The position numbers were made by a program, and so were the translations under genes. Positions 55,242 to 64,000 of a stretch of 64,000 nucleotides of DNA are shown here, piece by piece. Location of the stretch: contig CAZKBH010000005.1 of assembly GCA_964550795.1 (NCBI GenBank), positions 1 to 64,000 on the forward strand. Reading direction: 5' to 3'. Each line of letters begins with the position of its first letter. Positions within the stretch are counted from its first letter, which is position 1. The notes beneath the pieces were generated by a model, which saw nothing but the letters and a program-made list of their open reading frames with translations, made no database searches and was not told where the DNA came from. The stretch is from M3007 sp964550795. Its GTDB lineage: Bacteria > Bacteroidota > Bacteroidia > Chitinophagales > Saprospiraceae.

Positions 55242-55763
55242 ATGTCCAAAGATACCTTTTTCATGCAAATACTGACCGACCGACAAATCCGACAAAAAAT
55301 CCGCCGAATTGCCATCGAAATCCTGGAACGCAACTATGGCGAGTCCGAAATCATCCTGGCAGGACTAAACAACAATGGTCTTGGATTTGCAAATTTACTG
55401 TTGGCTGAGTTGCAGGCAGTTGCAAGCAAGGAAACCACTTTTGTGCTCACAAGAATTCGCCTGAACCCGGCTAATCCCGTGGAATACGAGCCAGAAGTGG
55501 AGCTGCCCGCCGACCGTTTGCGCGGCAAATCCATTGTCATTGTGGACGATGTGGCCAACACGGGCCGCACGATTTTTTACGCCGTGCAGCCGCTGTTGAA
55601 AGTGGTGCCCAAAAAGGTGGAGGTCGCGGTGCTCGTGGACCGGCAACACAAATTATTCCCCATTAAAACCGACTACGTGGGACTTTCGCTGGCCACCACC
55701 CTGCGCGATGACATTGATGTGCGCATCCGGGATGTCTCGGAAATGGCGGTTTATTTGCGCTAG
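55242..55763 (+). CDS. PyrR-like phosphoribosyltransferase
   Basis: The 173-residue protein is a type I phosphoribosyltransferase. The PRPP-binding loop is KSIVIVDDVANTGRTIFYA around residues 95-113, and the flexible region and hood resemble PyrR/uracil phosphoribosyltransferase (AVLVDRQHKLFPIKTDYVGL near 140). It may be a pyrimidine regulator or a base-salvage enzyme. The ATG at 55242 is preferred to 55215. It is divergent from the Fe-S operon with 74 bp between, and its stop is 11 bp from the convergent stop of the following gene. Confidence 0.85.
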   Translation: MSKDTFFMQILTDRQIRQKIRRIAIEILERNYGESEIILAGLNNNGLGFANLLLAELQAVASKETTFVLTRIRLNPANPVEYEPEVELPADRLRGKSIVIVDDVANTGRTIFYAVQPLLKVVPKKVEVAVLVDRQHKLFPIKTDYVGLSLATTLRDDIDVRIRDVSEMAVYLR

Positions 55764-55774
55764 GAGCGGGATTG

Positions 55775-58363
55775 CTAACGCATTCGGTAAGCCCAGATGC
55801 CGTTTCCATTGCCCACAACCAACATTTTTACATTGTTGAGTCGCCCAAATTCAAATGCCGTGTCTCCACCAAGCGGAAATCCGGGTAGGGCTTTTCCATT
55901 GCGGTCCAGCAGCCAGATACGTCGCCCGCGGGTGTCCACCGTGGCGAGATGGTTTTCGATAAAAAACGCAAGATGTTGTTTTTCAGGGAGTTGTGTTTTT
56001 AAAAGTGTGGCTGGCCCTTTGGCCGACCAAGTTCCCAATTGTAGGTTTTTGCCGTCCAGAATCGCCCATTCATGCCTTGCATCGCCGAGCATTGGCCCGA
56101 ATGCAACCACATTGTCCGTTTTGCCTACCGTTTTGGCGCTGAGCTTGCCCTGCAAATCGCAAGCAAAAATTTTGCCCGCGCTATTGGCGCAATAGATGTT
56201 TGGGCTGGCTGCGCCCACATCTACGGACATCGGATCATTAAACCGTCCCTTTATTTCCGAAGCGCTATCCTGTAGAAACAGGGGCGGGAAGCGCAGGCTC
56301 CCGTCTCGTCCATACACCGAGAGTCGCCCTTCTTCGGTCAGTACCGCCAGGTAATCTTTGCCCTTGTGTTGAAAATGGAGTACGGGTTGTGTCACCCGGC
56401 CTTGGGTCGGCAAGCCGCTCCAGCCGGTCAGGGGTTTACCCAGGTGCCCAAAACCGTATATTTTTTCATTCTCGCAGGCCACGAAGTAATTGATTTGAGC
56501 ATTTTGGTCAAAATCAAGCATGGTTACGCCATTGGTAGCGGGGGCGGGTAGTTGGAAAGGAAATCCTTGTACGTCGCGTCCTTTTTCATCGAGCACAAAA
56601 AGCTTGTTGGCGGTGTTGAATGCGTAGTATTTTGAGTTGTTTCCGTAAAAATGGATGCCCTTGATGTCAGAAAGGATTCGGTCGGGCAGGCTGCGATTCC
56701 AGATACTTTCGCCGTTTTCGGCATTCAGGCAGTGGAGATTGTTTTTCAAATCCTGGGCCAGTACGAGGATTTTGCCTTCAGGTTGTTCCACCAGAAATGG
56801 TCGGTTGGCAACGCGGGCCGGGAACCCCGATTTCCACAAAACATCGGTTTCCAGAGGCGGTTCGGAAAGCATTTGTTGGGTAAAAAATAGTTCCATTTTT
56901 CCGCCAAAACCGGGCTGTAATCCTACCTGCAAAAATCCGAGCGGAGCCAGCGCTGGTTCCCCTTCATCCCCCATGATATTTCGCAAGAGACTGGGCAGGT
57001 AAGCGGCGTTTAATAACAGGGATGCATGGCCTTTGTCCGTTGTTTTTTGTTGCAGTTGAAGGAAGTCAATGTTGGATGCAAGGGTTTGATTTACAAGGTA
57101 TTTGTCCAACAAAACTTCGAGCGAAGAACGGTCTGGCGCAAAAACCACGTACCCGTCCAACATCGTGCAAACAGGGTTTCGGAACGCCGGGTCGTCGCCT
57201 AAAAGGGGCTTGAGTAAGGACGCATTTTGAAATCCAAACACCTCAAACATCTGATAAGACCCGGTAGCGCCGGGCAACAGACCGCGCGCTTTGCCAAAGG
57301 CCTGGAGACTTAGCAGGGCATTGGCGCTGTCGCGCACGGAAAGCAGCAGCAGCCGGTCGCCGGAAAGCGCGGGGGAAAGTGGTTCAGTAACGAGTATAGC
57401 CGCTTCCGCGCCGACCCAAGGACGTACGTATTGGTCAAAATCGCTGCTGCGCGTTTCGGCAATTTGGTTGAAAAATTCGGAGGCATTGCCTAGTCCAGTA
57501 CTGGCCAAAAAGGCCGTATTGTTGGGTAAGATATTAAAAATGGCCTGCTCTGGCACTTTCCCCCAGTTTCCCAGCCCACTCAAAACGCCCTTGGATTCCG
57601 CCAATGCGCTAAGTGTTTCGCCGTCCCAGGCAATACCGGCCCATTCGAGGTTGCGGGCAAGCAAATCCGGCAAACCGCGCCAACGTTGGTGCATTTGTCC
57701 GCGCCATTGTTCGGCCAGCGCCGAGGGCCGCAGATGCAGGCGAAGGGCAGCAGAGGGCAGGTCTTTGAGATAGGGTCGGTCGGCCCACCAGCTCCGGGTA
57801 TTTTCGAGTTGGGCGAGCGCATCTTCTACCAAGGTCGCTCTTCGCGAAAAAATCAAAAGCCGCCCGGAAACGGCCATTTCGAGCTGGGAATTTTTAGAAA
57901 AATAGACGTTAAAAATATCGTTTCCGTGAAACTGATGCGGAAAATATTTTGGGAATAACTTGTTGGTTTTCAGAGTCTTTTCTAACTCAAAAGGCTCTTC
58001 CAGTTCAAGCACAAACAGCGGGTGCAATTGATCCGATAGGTGCAGAGAAAATGCGGCCATTGCCTTGTTCTTGGCGAACGCCCGCAGCACCGCAGGATGG
58101 TGTTTGAGTAGTTCGATGGCCGCTTCTGCATCCTCAAAACAACGTTCAAAAAGGGGGGTGTGCAGTACCGCTTTCCAGTGAGGATCAGACGTTTTTTCGG
58201 TCAGGATTTTGGCCCGAAGCAGGCCCTCACACTCGATTAAAAACGAGGTTTGGCTCGGGATGGCCCGGTAGGCTCCGGGGTTTCGGGGCAAAAAAAGGAA
58301 AAGTAAAAAGGCCGCAATCAACAAACTTACAGCGGCAATGAGCAGGCGGCGCGATGGTTGCAA
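55775..58363 (-). CDS. DUF3352-like membrane protein with C-terminal beta-propeller
   Basis: A single N-terminal membrane segment (LLIAAVSLLIAAFLLFLFL) is followed by about 500 residues resembling DUF3352 proteins (SFLIECEGLLRAKILTE, SAALRLHLRPSALAEQW, TAFLASTGLGNASEFF). About 300 residues of PQQ-like beta-propeller blades come last (LHCLNAENGESIWNRSL, YAFNTANKLFVLDEKG, RGRRIWLLDRNGKALPGFPL). The start is uncertain: no ATG exists near the membrane segment. A TTG at 58363 gives a sensible N-terminus of about 860 residues, while a GTG at 58465 adds a repetitive RINRINR tail derived from a DNA microrepeat. The function is unknown. Confidence 0.8.
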   Translation of the reverse strand: MQPSRRLLIAAVSLLIAAFLLFLFLPRNPGAYRAIPSQTSFLIECEGLLRAKILTEKTSDPHWKAVLHTPLFERCFEDAEAAIELLKHHPAVLRAFAKNKAMAAFSLHLSDQLHPLFVLELEEPFELEKTLKTNKLFPKYFPHQFHGNDIFNVYFSKNSQLEMAVSGRLLIFSRRATLVEDALAQLENTRSWWADRPYLKDLPSAALRLHLRPSALAEQWRGQMHQRWRGLPDLLARNLEWAGIAWDGETLSALAESKGVLSGLGNWGKVPEQAIFNILPNNTAFLASTGLGNASEFFNQIAETRSSDFDQYVRPWVGAEAAILVTEPLSPALSGDRLLLLSVRDSANALLSLQAFGKARGLLPGATGSYQMFEVFGFQNASLLKPLLGDDPAFRNPVCTMLDGYVVFAPDRSSLEVLLDKYLVNQTLASNIDFLQLQQKTTDKGHASLLLNAAYLPSLLRNIMGDEGEPALAPLGFLQVGLQPGFGGKMELFFTQQMLSEPPLETDVLWKSGFPARVANRPFLVEQPEGKILVLAQDLKNNLHCLNAENGESIWNRSLPDRILSDIKGIHFYGNNSKYYAFNTANKLFVLDEKGRDVQGFPFQLPAPATNGVTMLDFDQNAQINYFVACENEKIYGFGHLGKPLTGWSGLPTQGRVTQPVLHFQHKGKDYLAVLTEEGRLSVYGRDGSLRFPPLFLQDSASEIKGRFNDPMSVDVGAASPNIYCANSAGKIFACDLQGKLSAKTVGKTDNVVAFGPMLGDARHEWAILDGKNLQLGTWSAKGPATLLKTQLPEKQHLAFFIENHLATVDTRGRRIWLLDRNGKALPGFPLGGDTAFEFGRLNNVKMLVVGNGNGIWAYRMR

Positions 58364-58367
58364 ATGA

Positions 58368-58440
58368 TTCGATTTTTGATTGATTCGATCGGTTTGATTG
58401 ATTCGATTGGGACGATTGATTCGATTGATTCGATTGACAC
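58368..58440. repeat. GATTCGATT microrepeat at a gene start
   Basis: About eight imperfect copies of GATTCGATT/GATTGATT lie directly before or inside the N-terminus of the DUF3352-like gene, depending on the true start. If translated, they give an NRINRI-type repeat. Confidence 0.8.
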
Positions 58441-58582
58441 CCAAGCCCACATCGTACAAAACCACTTTGAGTTAAAATAACTGCCGATTTTTCGCAAACA
58501 TTGCGCCACAAAACTGGATTTATATAGAAGACTTGGCATTTGCTTCACAACTACAAATCATCCTAATCAAGCATCATAGTGT

Positions 58583-58959
58583 ATGACCAAAATTTCTTTC
58601 CTCCGCATGGGTGCCCTCTTCGGCGCTTTGGCTGTAGGCATCGGCGCATTTGGCGCCCACGGCCTCAAACCACACCTTTCAGAATATCAAATCGCCATTT
58701 TTGAAAAAGGCGTACAGTACCATTTTTACCATGCACTTGCACTCCTAGTGGTGGGGCTATGGCTGAAGCAATTTCCTGATAATCAATGGGTTCGACAAGC
58801 AGGATGGCTTTTTTTCGCTGGAATAATCTGTTTTTCCGGCTCCCTCTACCTGCTGGCTTNNNNNNNNNNTCCATCCCCGTCGCCTGGGTAGGACCCATTA
58901 CGCCGATTGGAGGGCTGTTTTTTATCTCTGGCTGGCTGAGGCTTGTGTGGGGAGGGTAG
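58583..58959 (+). CDS. DUF423 family small membrane protein
   Basis: The product of about 125 residues has four membrane helices with the family motif GALFGALAVGIGAFGAHGLKP at the start, YHFYHALALLVVGLW in the middle and AWVGPITPIGGLFFISGW at the end. The 10-N gap at 58860-58869 shifts the frame between the third and fourth helix; the correct frame resumes immediately after it and ends at TAG 58957-58959. The role of these E. coli YgdD-like proteins is not known. It is convergent with the T9SS cargo gene at 59087. Confidence 0.9.
58860..58869. other. Assembly gap (10 N) in the DUF423 gene
   Basis: The frame change across the gap together with conserved family sequence on both sides shows that the gap length is wrong. 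Confidence 0.9.
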
Positions 58960-58968
58960 CGCTATAAC

Positions 58969-59084
58969 GATTTAAGAATTAAGATTACATGAATTAAGAT
59001 TTTAGATGGTTGACGCCAGAGCGAAATACTCGGCTATGGCCCCCGATCTTAAATCTTAAATCATGTAATTTTAAATCTTAAATC
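58969..59084. repeat. AT-rich long inverted repeat between convergent genes
   Basis: The left part (GATTTAAGAATTAAGATTACATGA, 58969 on) is complementary with a few mismatches to the right part ending at 59084. Each arm also contains short AATTAAGAT direct repeats. It fills nearly all of the space between the DUF423 gene and the T9SS cargo gene and could act as a bidirectional terminator. Confidence 0.7.
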
Positions 59085-59086
59085 TT

Positions 59087-61876
59087 CTACCCCCTCACCA
59101 ACTTCCCACTCTTTCTCCAGGATTTGCCGCGCAATTCCCAGACATAAACGCCTGCGGGCAAATGTTGAACTTGAAGTGAACCGGATTCACCCGAAAAAAC
59201 CGCTTCCCGAACCAGATTCCCTTTCAGGTCGTAGAGTCGGACTTGGGTATTGTCAAATGAATAGCCGTTTATACGGAATACGGCCTGGTGCTGGGCAGGA
59301 TTGGGGGAAACATTCACCGTAATTGCATTTTTGGGTTCTTTGTTGGCGGATTCAGTGCCAAAATTGGCCGCAAAAATCCCGTTTCCGTGCGTTGCAGCAA
59401 CCACCAATCCATCGGCGCGCCGAACGTCCACATAATCCACCACCGCACTGCCGATTTCGTTGGTGCCTTCAAGGCTCCAAACCGTGCCAGCCTGGCCCGA
59501 AGCATGCAGTCGGAGCGTATCGGCACTGTACAGCCCGACGCTGGTGGCACAAAAATATTTAAGCGAACCGTTGTCCATCGGCAGAATACTCACCCAGCGC
59601 AGCGACGGACCAGCGCCCGTTCCTGCCAAACTGGATTCCAGATTTCCGCCCACTTTTTTCCAGCTTGCACCCGCGTCTTCGCTGAGGAAAACACTGTAAA
59701 TCGCGTAATTGGAATACACCAAGACCACACGATCTGCATTGGTTGGGTCAATGGCGAGGCAGTTGACGTAGGCGTTTGCCGGGGTTCCAACGGGCGGCGT
59801 CAAAGTCGTGAAAGCAGGCGTCCCCGTGTGCGCATTGTCTATGCGATAGATTTTATTGTTCGAAGAACCTACGTACACGCGGTGTGCCGGAGCAGTTTCC
59901 GAAACCGCAATGGCCGTGAACTGACCCGCTCCAACCAAGGTGTCGGGAAACTGCGTCCAGCCCTGNNNNNNNNNNNNNNNNNNNNNNNNNNNNNNNNNNN
60001 NNNNNNNNNNNNNNNNNNNNNNNNNNNNNNNNNNNNNNNNNNNNNNNNNNNNNNNNNNNNNNNNNNNNNNNNNNNNNNNNNNTCCGTCGCTCGGATCCAG
60101 GGCTAATGGATTGATAAACAGGTAGTCATCTTCTGTCGGACCAATGGGATCAATGCGGCGGAAAGCCAGCACATTGCCGGCTGCATCCAGATCCACTTTG
60201 GCCACTTTGCCCAACTGGATAGAGAGTACATAAAACGATTTATTGGGCCCAATGGCTCCATACGTTCCGTCGCCGTTCACGGTTTGCACCCAGGGAGCGG
60301 TCTGTTCAGCAGCGTTGACAAAAAAGTTACCGTTGTCTTGCAAGCAGCCGATGAGGGTGTTGTCGCCCGCAGTTTTTTTGTCAATAATAGCCGAGTAAAA
60401 CTGGGAAGTGATGTAGCCGTCGTTCAAATACGACCATTCAACCTCGGCTGCGAGGCAGTTTTCGGTGCGGTGAACGCCGCCGTCGCTGCCCGTGAGCATC
60501 ACATTTGGGTTGGAGGGCAGAAATACGACTTCGTGCAAATCGGGGTGGTGATTCGGGTAAAGTTCAAAAAATGGCAAGGTCGTGCCCACTTTGTAGCCGC
60601 CAATTTTGGTCGTGTTATCGGGCGTTGCAAAACCATCCGTGCTGCGCCAAAGGTTGGTTCCGCCAATCACGACCGTGTTTGTTCCAGGCTGTACTTTTAC
60701 CACCAAATCGTAGCCGCCCTGGGCCGCACATTGGTCAAATTCGGTGCCTGTGCTGGGTAAATTGGCCGAACGATCTTCCCATTGTCCGCCCACACCACTG
60801 CCATCTCCACCCAGGAAGGTGTATTTAAACAGACTCGTCCAGTCGTCTGAACCAATATAATTGGTATAGTGGCCGCTGCCGGGCGTGGTGCCAAAGAAGT
60901 ACACTTCATTTTCGTTGTCCGGGTTAATCCCCATGACGAGCCGGTTGTATTGGTTTGGCATAAATGCCGGGGTGATGTTTACCCAGGTGGTTCCGTTGGT
61001 GCTGCGCCAAATGCCCTTTTGTGCGCCATCGCTGCTCAGCGTGGCGTAAACCACCCCTGAAGGCGTAACTGCGACATCTGTGAAGTACGAAAACGGTTGC
61101 GCACTCGCACTTCCACGCACCACTGTCCAGGTCGTTCCACCATTGATGCTGCGGAAAATGGCCCCGTAGGTGGCTGCGTACACTTCGTCAGTATTCATGG
61201 GGGCGGAGGGGTCGGTTACGACATTCCAGACGCCTTGCCATACAGTGGTAAAAGAATGTGGACTGCCCGCGTCAGTGCCGCCGATGGGTGCCCAGGTATT
61301 GCCGTTGTCGGTACTTTTAAACATCCCGTCGCCGAGGTAATAAGCGCCGCCGGCGGAGGGTGAAGAGCCAAACAATTCTCCGGAAGTATAATACCAAACA
61401 TTGGTTTTCCCGGGGCGAGTGTCCTGCGAAATGCTGGTACAGCCCGGGTGCGCGTTGAGTGGGGTTTTGCGTTCCCAGCTTTGGCCGCCATTTTCACTGA
61501 GCCACATGCCCCCGGAGATGCCCCCGGCGAGCAGGCGGTTTTCATCGGTTACGTCTATGGCCAGTGCGCGGGTTCGTCCGCCCACATTCCAGGGTCCGCG
61601 CGACATCCACTGTCCGTTGCCGCCGCGTTCGACGGCTGACTGAGGGAGATTGGCTGCAAACTGACGTTCCAAAAATTGAATCCCGGCGGGTAATTCCCCG
61701 GTGGCAGGATCGGCGAGGCGTTTAAGTTGCCATTCCCGGCGGAGTTTGCCATTTTCTTCCGAGGCTCCGGAGGGCATTTTTATGCCAATTGGCTGGTTTT
61801 TTTCTTGATTTTCAAACAAAAAAAGGCCAAATGTGGCCAAAAACAGCATTGCAAGTGCGGGTAATACTTTCTTCAT
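59087..61876 (-). CDS. T9SS type A cargo protein with sialidase/VPS10-like beta-propeller (one gap)
   Basis: The product of about 929 residues starts with a signal peptide (KKVLPALAMLFLATFGLFLF) and an N-terminal propeptide-like region. Many BNR/sortilin-like blades follow, each with an S-x-D/N-x-G-x-T-W type box (STDNGNTWAPIG, SINGGTTWTVV, SEDAGASWKKVG). The last 75 residues (VSPNPAQHQAVF to ELRGKSWRKSGKLVRG) are a type A sorting domain, so it leaves through SprA and is anchored or released at the surface. Hydrolase activity is not shown by the sequence. A 117-N gap at 59966-60082 is in frame. Confidence 0.9.
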   Translation of the reverse strand: MKKVLPALAMLFLATFGLFLFENQEKNQPIGIKMPSGASEENGKLRREWQLKRLADPATGELPAGIQFLERQFAANLPQSAVERGGNGQWMSRGPWNVGGRTRALAIDVTDENRLLAGGISGGMWLSENGGQSWERKTPLNAHPGCTSISQDTRPGKTNVWYYTSGELFGSSPSAGGAYYLGDGMFKSTDNGNTWAPIGGTDAGSPHSFTTVWQGVWNVVTDPSAPMNTDEVYAATYGAIFRSINGGTTWTVVRGSASAQPFSYFTDVAVTPSGVVYATLSSDGAQKGIWRSTNGTTWVNITPAFMPNQYNRLVMGINPDNENEVYFFGTTPGSGHYTNYIGSDDWTSLFKYTFLGGDGSGVGGQWEDRSANLPSTGTEFDQCAAQGGYDLVVKVQPGTNTVVIGGTNLWRSTDGFATPDNTTKIGGYKVGTTLPFFELYPNHHPDLHEVVFLPSNPNVMLTGSDGGVHRTENCLAAEVEWSYLNDGYITSQFYSAIIDKKTAGDNTLIGCLQDNGNFFVNAAEQTAPWVQTVNGDGTYGAIGPNKSFYVLSIQLGKVAKVDLDAAGNVLAFRRIDPIGPTEDDYLFINPLALDPSDGXXXXXXXXXXXXXXXXXXXXXXXXXXXXXXXXXXXXXXXQGWTQFPDTLVGAGQFTAIAVSETAPAHRVYVGSSNNKIYRIDNAHTGTPAFTTLTPPVGTPANAYVNCLAIDPTNADRVVLVYSNYAIYSVFLSEDAGASWKKVGGNLESSLAGTGAGPSLRWVSILPMDNGSLKYFCATSVGLYSADTLRLHASGQAGTVWSLEGTNEIGSAVVDYVDVRRADGLVVAATHGNGIFAANFGTESANKEPKNAITVNVSPNPAQHQAVFRINGYSFDNTQVRLYDLKGNLVREAVFSGESGSLQVQHLPAGVYVWELRGKSWRKSGKLVRG
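59966..60082. other. Assembly gap (117 N) in the T9SS cargo gene
   Basis: The length is a multiple of three and the frame is kept, so this looks like an estimated rather than a placeholder gap. Confidence 0.9.
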
Positions 61877-61910
61877 GGAAAAATGTTTTAGGCGGGAAAG
61901 ATAGGAAATT

Positions 61911-61973
61911 GTCCACATTCCCCCCATTGATCACATTGTCCCCATTCCCCACATTGACCACATTGACCACATT
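61911..61973. repeat. ACCACATT microrepeat upstream of a gene start
   Basis: Imperfect copies of TTGACCACA/TTCCCCACA, the same kind of unit as at 5100-5147, lie between the T9SS cargo start at 61876 and rnpA and run up to the rnpA stop codon (61972-61974). Confidence 0.75.
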
Positions 61974-62355
61974 AGCTATTTTTTCCCGGAAATTTCCGAA
62001 TCAGCTTCGCTACGCCGGCCTCGATTTCCGCATAGGGCAGAGCTTCTTTGGCGATATAGCTGACCATCAAGGAGATATGCTGATCGGTGACCGCAAGTTT
62101 GTCGTACAATAACTGCTTTTGGAGGCGGTAGGCTTCCCGGATTTGGCGTTTGAGCCGGTTGCGGGCGACGGCCGTTTTGAAGTTGCGTTTGGGCACCGAA
62201 ACTACAATCTGGGCTCGACTCATGGCAGCCAAGTGGGGTGGGGCTGCTTTCCAGACCACACGCAAAGGATAGGCCACGTAGGAATGGCCTCCTTTAAAAA
62301 GGCCACCAATGGCTTTGGCGCTTTTGAGTCGTTCTTGTCGGGTGAAATCGGGCAT
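61972..62355 (-). CDS. rnpA: Ribonuclease P protein component
   Basis: The 127-residue basic protein binds RNase P RNA and helps to trim the 5' leader of tRNA precursors. It shows the family's central signature VSVPKRNFKTAVARNRLKRQ followed by IREAYRLQKQ. The first part RQERLKSAKAIGGLFKGG matches the usual N-terminus. The ATG at 62355 fits; the frame from 62409 adds unrelated residues. It follows rpmH by 155 bp, the classic gene order. A terminator-like hairpin in between suggests that rnpA receives less transcript than rpmH. Confidence 0.95.
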   Translation of the reverse strand: MPDFTRQERLKSAKAIGGLFKGGHSYVAYPLRVVWKAAPPHLAAMSRAQIVVSVPKRNFKTAVARNRLKRQIREAYRLQKQLLYDKLAVTDQHISLMVSYIAKEALPYAEIEAGVAKLIRKFPGKNS

Positions 62356-62407
62356 TCCCTTGTCAGGTAGCAGGTGCAGGCGCTGCTGGCAGTTGACCAA
62401 CAGGCAC

Positions 62408-62448
62408 AAAAATAAGGCTTCCGGTGCCGCAGGGCCTTCGGAAGCCTT
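62408..62448 (-). terminator. Terminator or attenuator between rpmH and rnpA
   Basis: On the minus strand AAGGCTTCCG (62448-62439) pairs perfectly with CGGAAGCCTT (62423-62414), and ATTTTT follows. It lies after rpmH and before rnpA, so it probably lowers read-through into rnpA. Confidence 0.75.
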
Positions 62449-62510
62449 AAATATTTTGTTTTGACCGAATCTTGCCAGTAATTGACTCCGAATGCCTCGG
62501 AATCAGCAGA

Positions 62511-62675
62511 TTACGCGTTCGCTTTCAAGCGACGCTCGTCAGAAACGGTGAGTTTCCAGCGGCCTTGCTTGCGACGACGGGCCAATATTTTGCGTCCATT
62601 TTTGGACTCCATGCGCGTACGGAAACCGTGCTTGTTGCTGCGCTTTCTCCGCGAGGGTTGATATGTACGTTTCAT
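62511..62675 (-). CDS. rpmH: 50S ribosomal protein L34
   Basis: A 54-residue, very basic protein that begins MKRTYQPSRRKRSNKHGFRT and continues with RMESKNGRKILARRRKQGR, an unmistakable L34. The product sits at the polypeptide exit side of the large subunit. It has a consensus promoter 42 bp upstream and is followed by rnpA. Confidence 0.98.
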   Translation of the reverse strand: MKRTYQPSRRKRSNKHGFRTRMESKNGRKILARRRKQGRWKLTVSDERRLKANA

Positions 62676-62716
62676 CGCTTACTCTGTAAATTTTGTTCTA
62701 TCCGAAAAACGGAGCG

Positions 62717-62745
62717 CAAAGGTAAACTTAGTTTTTAAAATTCAA
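62717..62745 (-). promoter_or_regulatory. Bacteroidota promoter for rpmH
   Basis: On the minus strand TTG (62745-62743), an 18-nt AT-rich spacer and TACCTTTG (62724-62717) match the consensus. The ATG at 62675 lies 41 bp beyond. Confidence 0.75.
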
Positions 62746-62825
62746 AGCACAGGCTTGGGAATTTTCTGAAAATGGTTGCTGCGAGAAAATTCGGGTGCGC
62801 CGAAACCTCCGGCTGATCCGAATGA

Positions 62826-64000
62826 TCAGTCCTGAATGATCATTTTTCCTGTGCCCACAGATTTCCCCATTTGATCAATTTTAAAAAGATACACGCCATT
62901 GGGAAGGCCTCCTTTTTTCAACTGAAAATCTGGACCATCAGCATTCATTTCAAAACACAGTTTACCTTGTAAATCAAATACTTGCAAACGAATCGGCTGA
63001 TTATTTTTAAGTCCTTTGACCGTCAAAATTGCCGCATCGGAGAATGGATTTGGGGACACCAGCACCGAATATAACGGCTGCTGAGGTTGCCAAATACCTA
63101 CTGTCAGGAATTGCTCGCCCAAACGATGGATGCTTGTATTGGTCACGATGGCCTCGTTAAAATCAAAGTAAATATGGGCGGTATTTTCCAGCAAGGTCTC
63201 CAGCGGCGCGTCTGCACGGTGCTGGATTTTAAATTTGACAAAGCCGTGGGAAGCAGGCTCGTTCACGTTTGAGTCGGGCAACAGGATGTTTTCGTACAAA
63301 AATGTGAGAATACCGGCGCCACTCAAATCCCAGGCATACGGATGGCTGCTAGCGCCCGGACGGAAACTCGCCGGATCGAGCCAAGCGGAAAGGCTATCCA
63401 CGATGCGTACGGTGAAAGCGGTGTCGTTGCCCGTATTTTGGAACCGAATCAGGTATTCCAGCGGCGTTCCGGGTCGGATATAATGCTGGGCACCGTATCC
63501 CAAAGGAAAACCCTGCTTATCGTTGGGATCATAAGAGCCCGTGTTTGCAAGGCATTGAATATCAATGAATTCGTCGGCATCATTCAAGGGAAACTGATTG
63601 ATAAATCCCGTCGAAAACGTGGGGCCAGTGGTACACCCTTCCACCGAAACCGATGGAGCCGATTGTCCGGGATGGAATGGCTCCTGCGCTACTTCCAGCC
63701 GCCAGGTGCTGCCATTGGCCGGCAGACTGATGTCCGTGAATTCCCCCGCGTCCAGTTGCACGGGTCCGCTCATTAGCATGACCAAATCCTCCACCACAAT
63801 ATACTCGAGTGCGGAAGGCATATTGCCAATGCCCACGTTTTCGATTCTGAAACGGACAGAGTCTGCCTGACATTGGCTGCTGATGCGCAGGCTAGCGCCC
63901 GACCATTGAGGACTGGGTAATATGCACGAAGTATCCGGGTAAATATGCGCTTCTGTGCAATGGGTTTGCCCAAAAGCTGCATCACAACTGAGTAGGGTGG
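62826..64000 (-). CDS. T9SS type A cargo protein, C-terminal part (5' end outside window)
   Basis: The frame is open from the right edge of the window, so the N-terminus is missing. About 390 residues are visible. A CARDB/DUF11-like region comes first (SVRFRIENVGIGNMP), then a conserved-repeat domain of the DUF7619 type (SYDPNDKQGFPLGYG, PLEYLIRFQNTGNDTAF, NTAHIYFDFNEAIVTNT). The last 80 residues (VLVSPNPFSDAAIL, LPNGVYLFKIDQMGKSV, TGKMIIQD) are a type A sorting domain. The gene therefore encodes a secreted or surface protein exported by the SprA machinery. Confidence 0.9.
   Translation of the reverse strand, partial: TLLSCDAAFGQTHCTEAHIYPDTSCILPSPQWSGASLRISSQCQADSVRFRIENVGIGNMPSALEYIVVEDLVMLMSGPVQLDAGEFTDISLPANGSTWRLEVAQEPFHPGQSAPSVSVEGCTTGPTFSTGFINQFPLNDADEFIDIQCLANTGSYDPNDKQGFPLGYGAQHYIRPGTPLEYLIRFQNTGNDTAFTVRIVDSLSAWLDPASFRPGASSHPYAWDLSGAGILTFLYENILLPDSNVNEPASHGFVKFKIQHRADAPLETLLENTAHIYFDFNEAIVTNTSIHRLGEQFLTVGIWQPQQPLYSVLVSPNPFSDAAILTVKGLKNNQPIRLQVFDLQGKLCFEMNADGPDFQLKKGGLPNGVYLFKIDQMGKSVGTGKMIIQD

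Noticed and set aside
61972..62675. Replication origin near rpmH-rnpA
   Set aside because: No dnaA, no yidC/yidD and no cluster of DnaA boxes were seen; in this phylum the rpmH-rnpA pair is often away from oriC.

Overview
This 64 kb window is chromosomal DNA from a member of the phylum Bacteroidota, most likely a Saprospiria-type gliding or surface-associated bacterium. The phylum call rests on four things seen here: a 2,612-residue SprA translocon of the type IX secretion system (T9SS), several secreted proteins ending in type A or type B T9SS sorting domains, SprB-type repeats, and upstream regions carrying the phylum's promoter motif (TTG, 18-20 nt, TAnnTTTG). The family-level placement is inference. 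The sequence is a draft scaffold: eight runs of N (10, 100 or 117 bases) interrupt genes, and at least two show signs of mis-joining.

Layout. 0-8 kb: HAD hydrolase, 4-alpha-glucanotransferase (malQ), a small outer-membrane barrel, pgeF, a MacB-like permease and a TlpA-type thioredoxin. 8-15 kb, minus strand: hemC behind an RND efflux pump, then a Wzy/O-antigen-ligase-like protein and a Wzz-like chain-length regulator. 15-26 kb: sprA and polA converge on an array of palindromic repeats. Upstream of polA is a possible structured RNA with a strong terminator and a small antitoxin-like gene. 27-32.5 kb: one giant T9SS cargo adhesin split by two gaps. 32.8-40 kb: a membrane TPR protein, then a lipoprotein pyrophosphatase, a TonB-dependent receptor and a secreted acid-phosphatase-like enzyme, which together look like a phosphorus-scavenging set. 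40-45.3 kb: an exopolysaccharide locus with a stand-alone receiver, a receiver-like/priming-glycosyltransferase fusion and three further glycosyltransferases, one broken by an in-frame TAG. 45.5-55 kb: two paralogous small secreted proteins, an FAD protein, asnS, a SIMPL-like protein, ctlX and a two-gene Fe-S electron-transfer unit. 55-64 kb: a PyrR-like phosphoribosyltransferase, a DUF3352/beta-propeller membrane protein, a DUF423 protein, a T9SS cargo protein with sialidase-like repeats, rnpA, rpmH and the 3' part of another T9SS cargo gene.

The genes link at the cell surface. SprA would export the three sorting-domain proteins found here. Wzy/Wzz and the 40-45 kb cluster would build and export surface polysaccharide. 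The receptor and phosphatases would feed phosphorus across the outer membrane. The most unusual layer is not coding: intergenic spaces are crowded with short palindromes of several families, some arrayed right behind stop codons, one forming a stop codon, one repeated in frame inside polA, and one flanked by a duplicated gene end.
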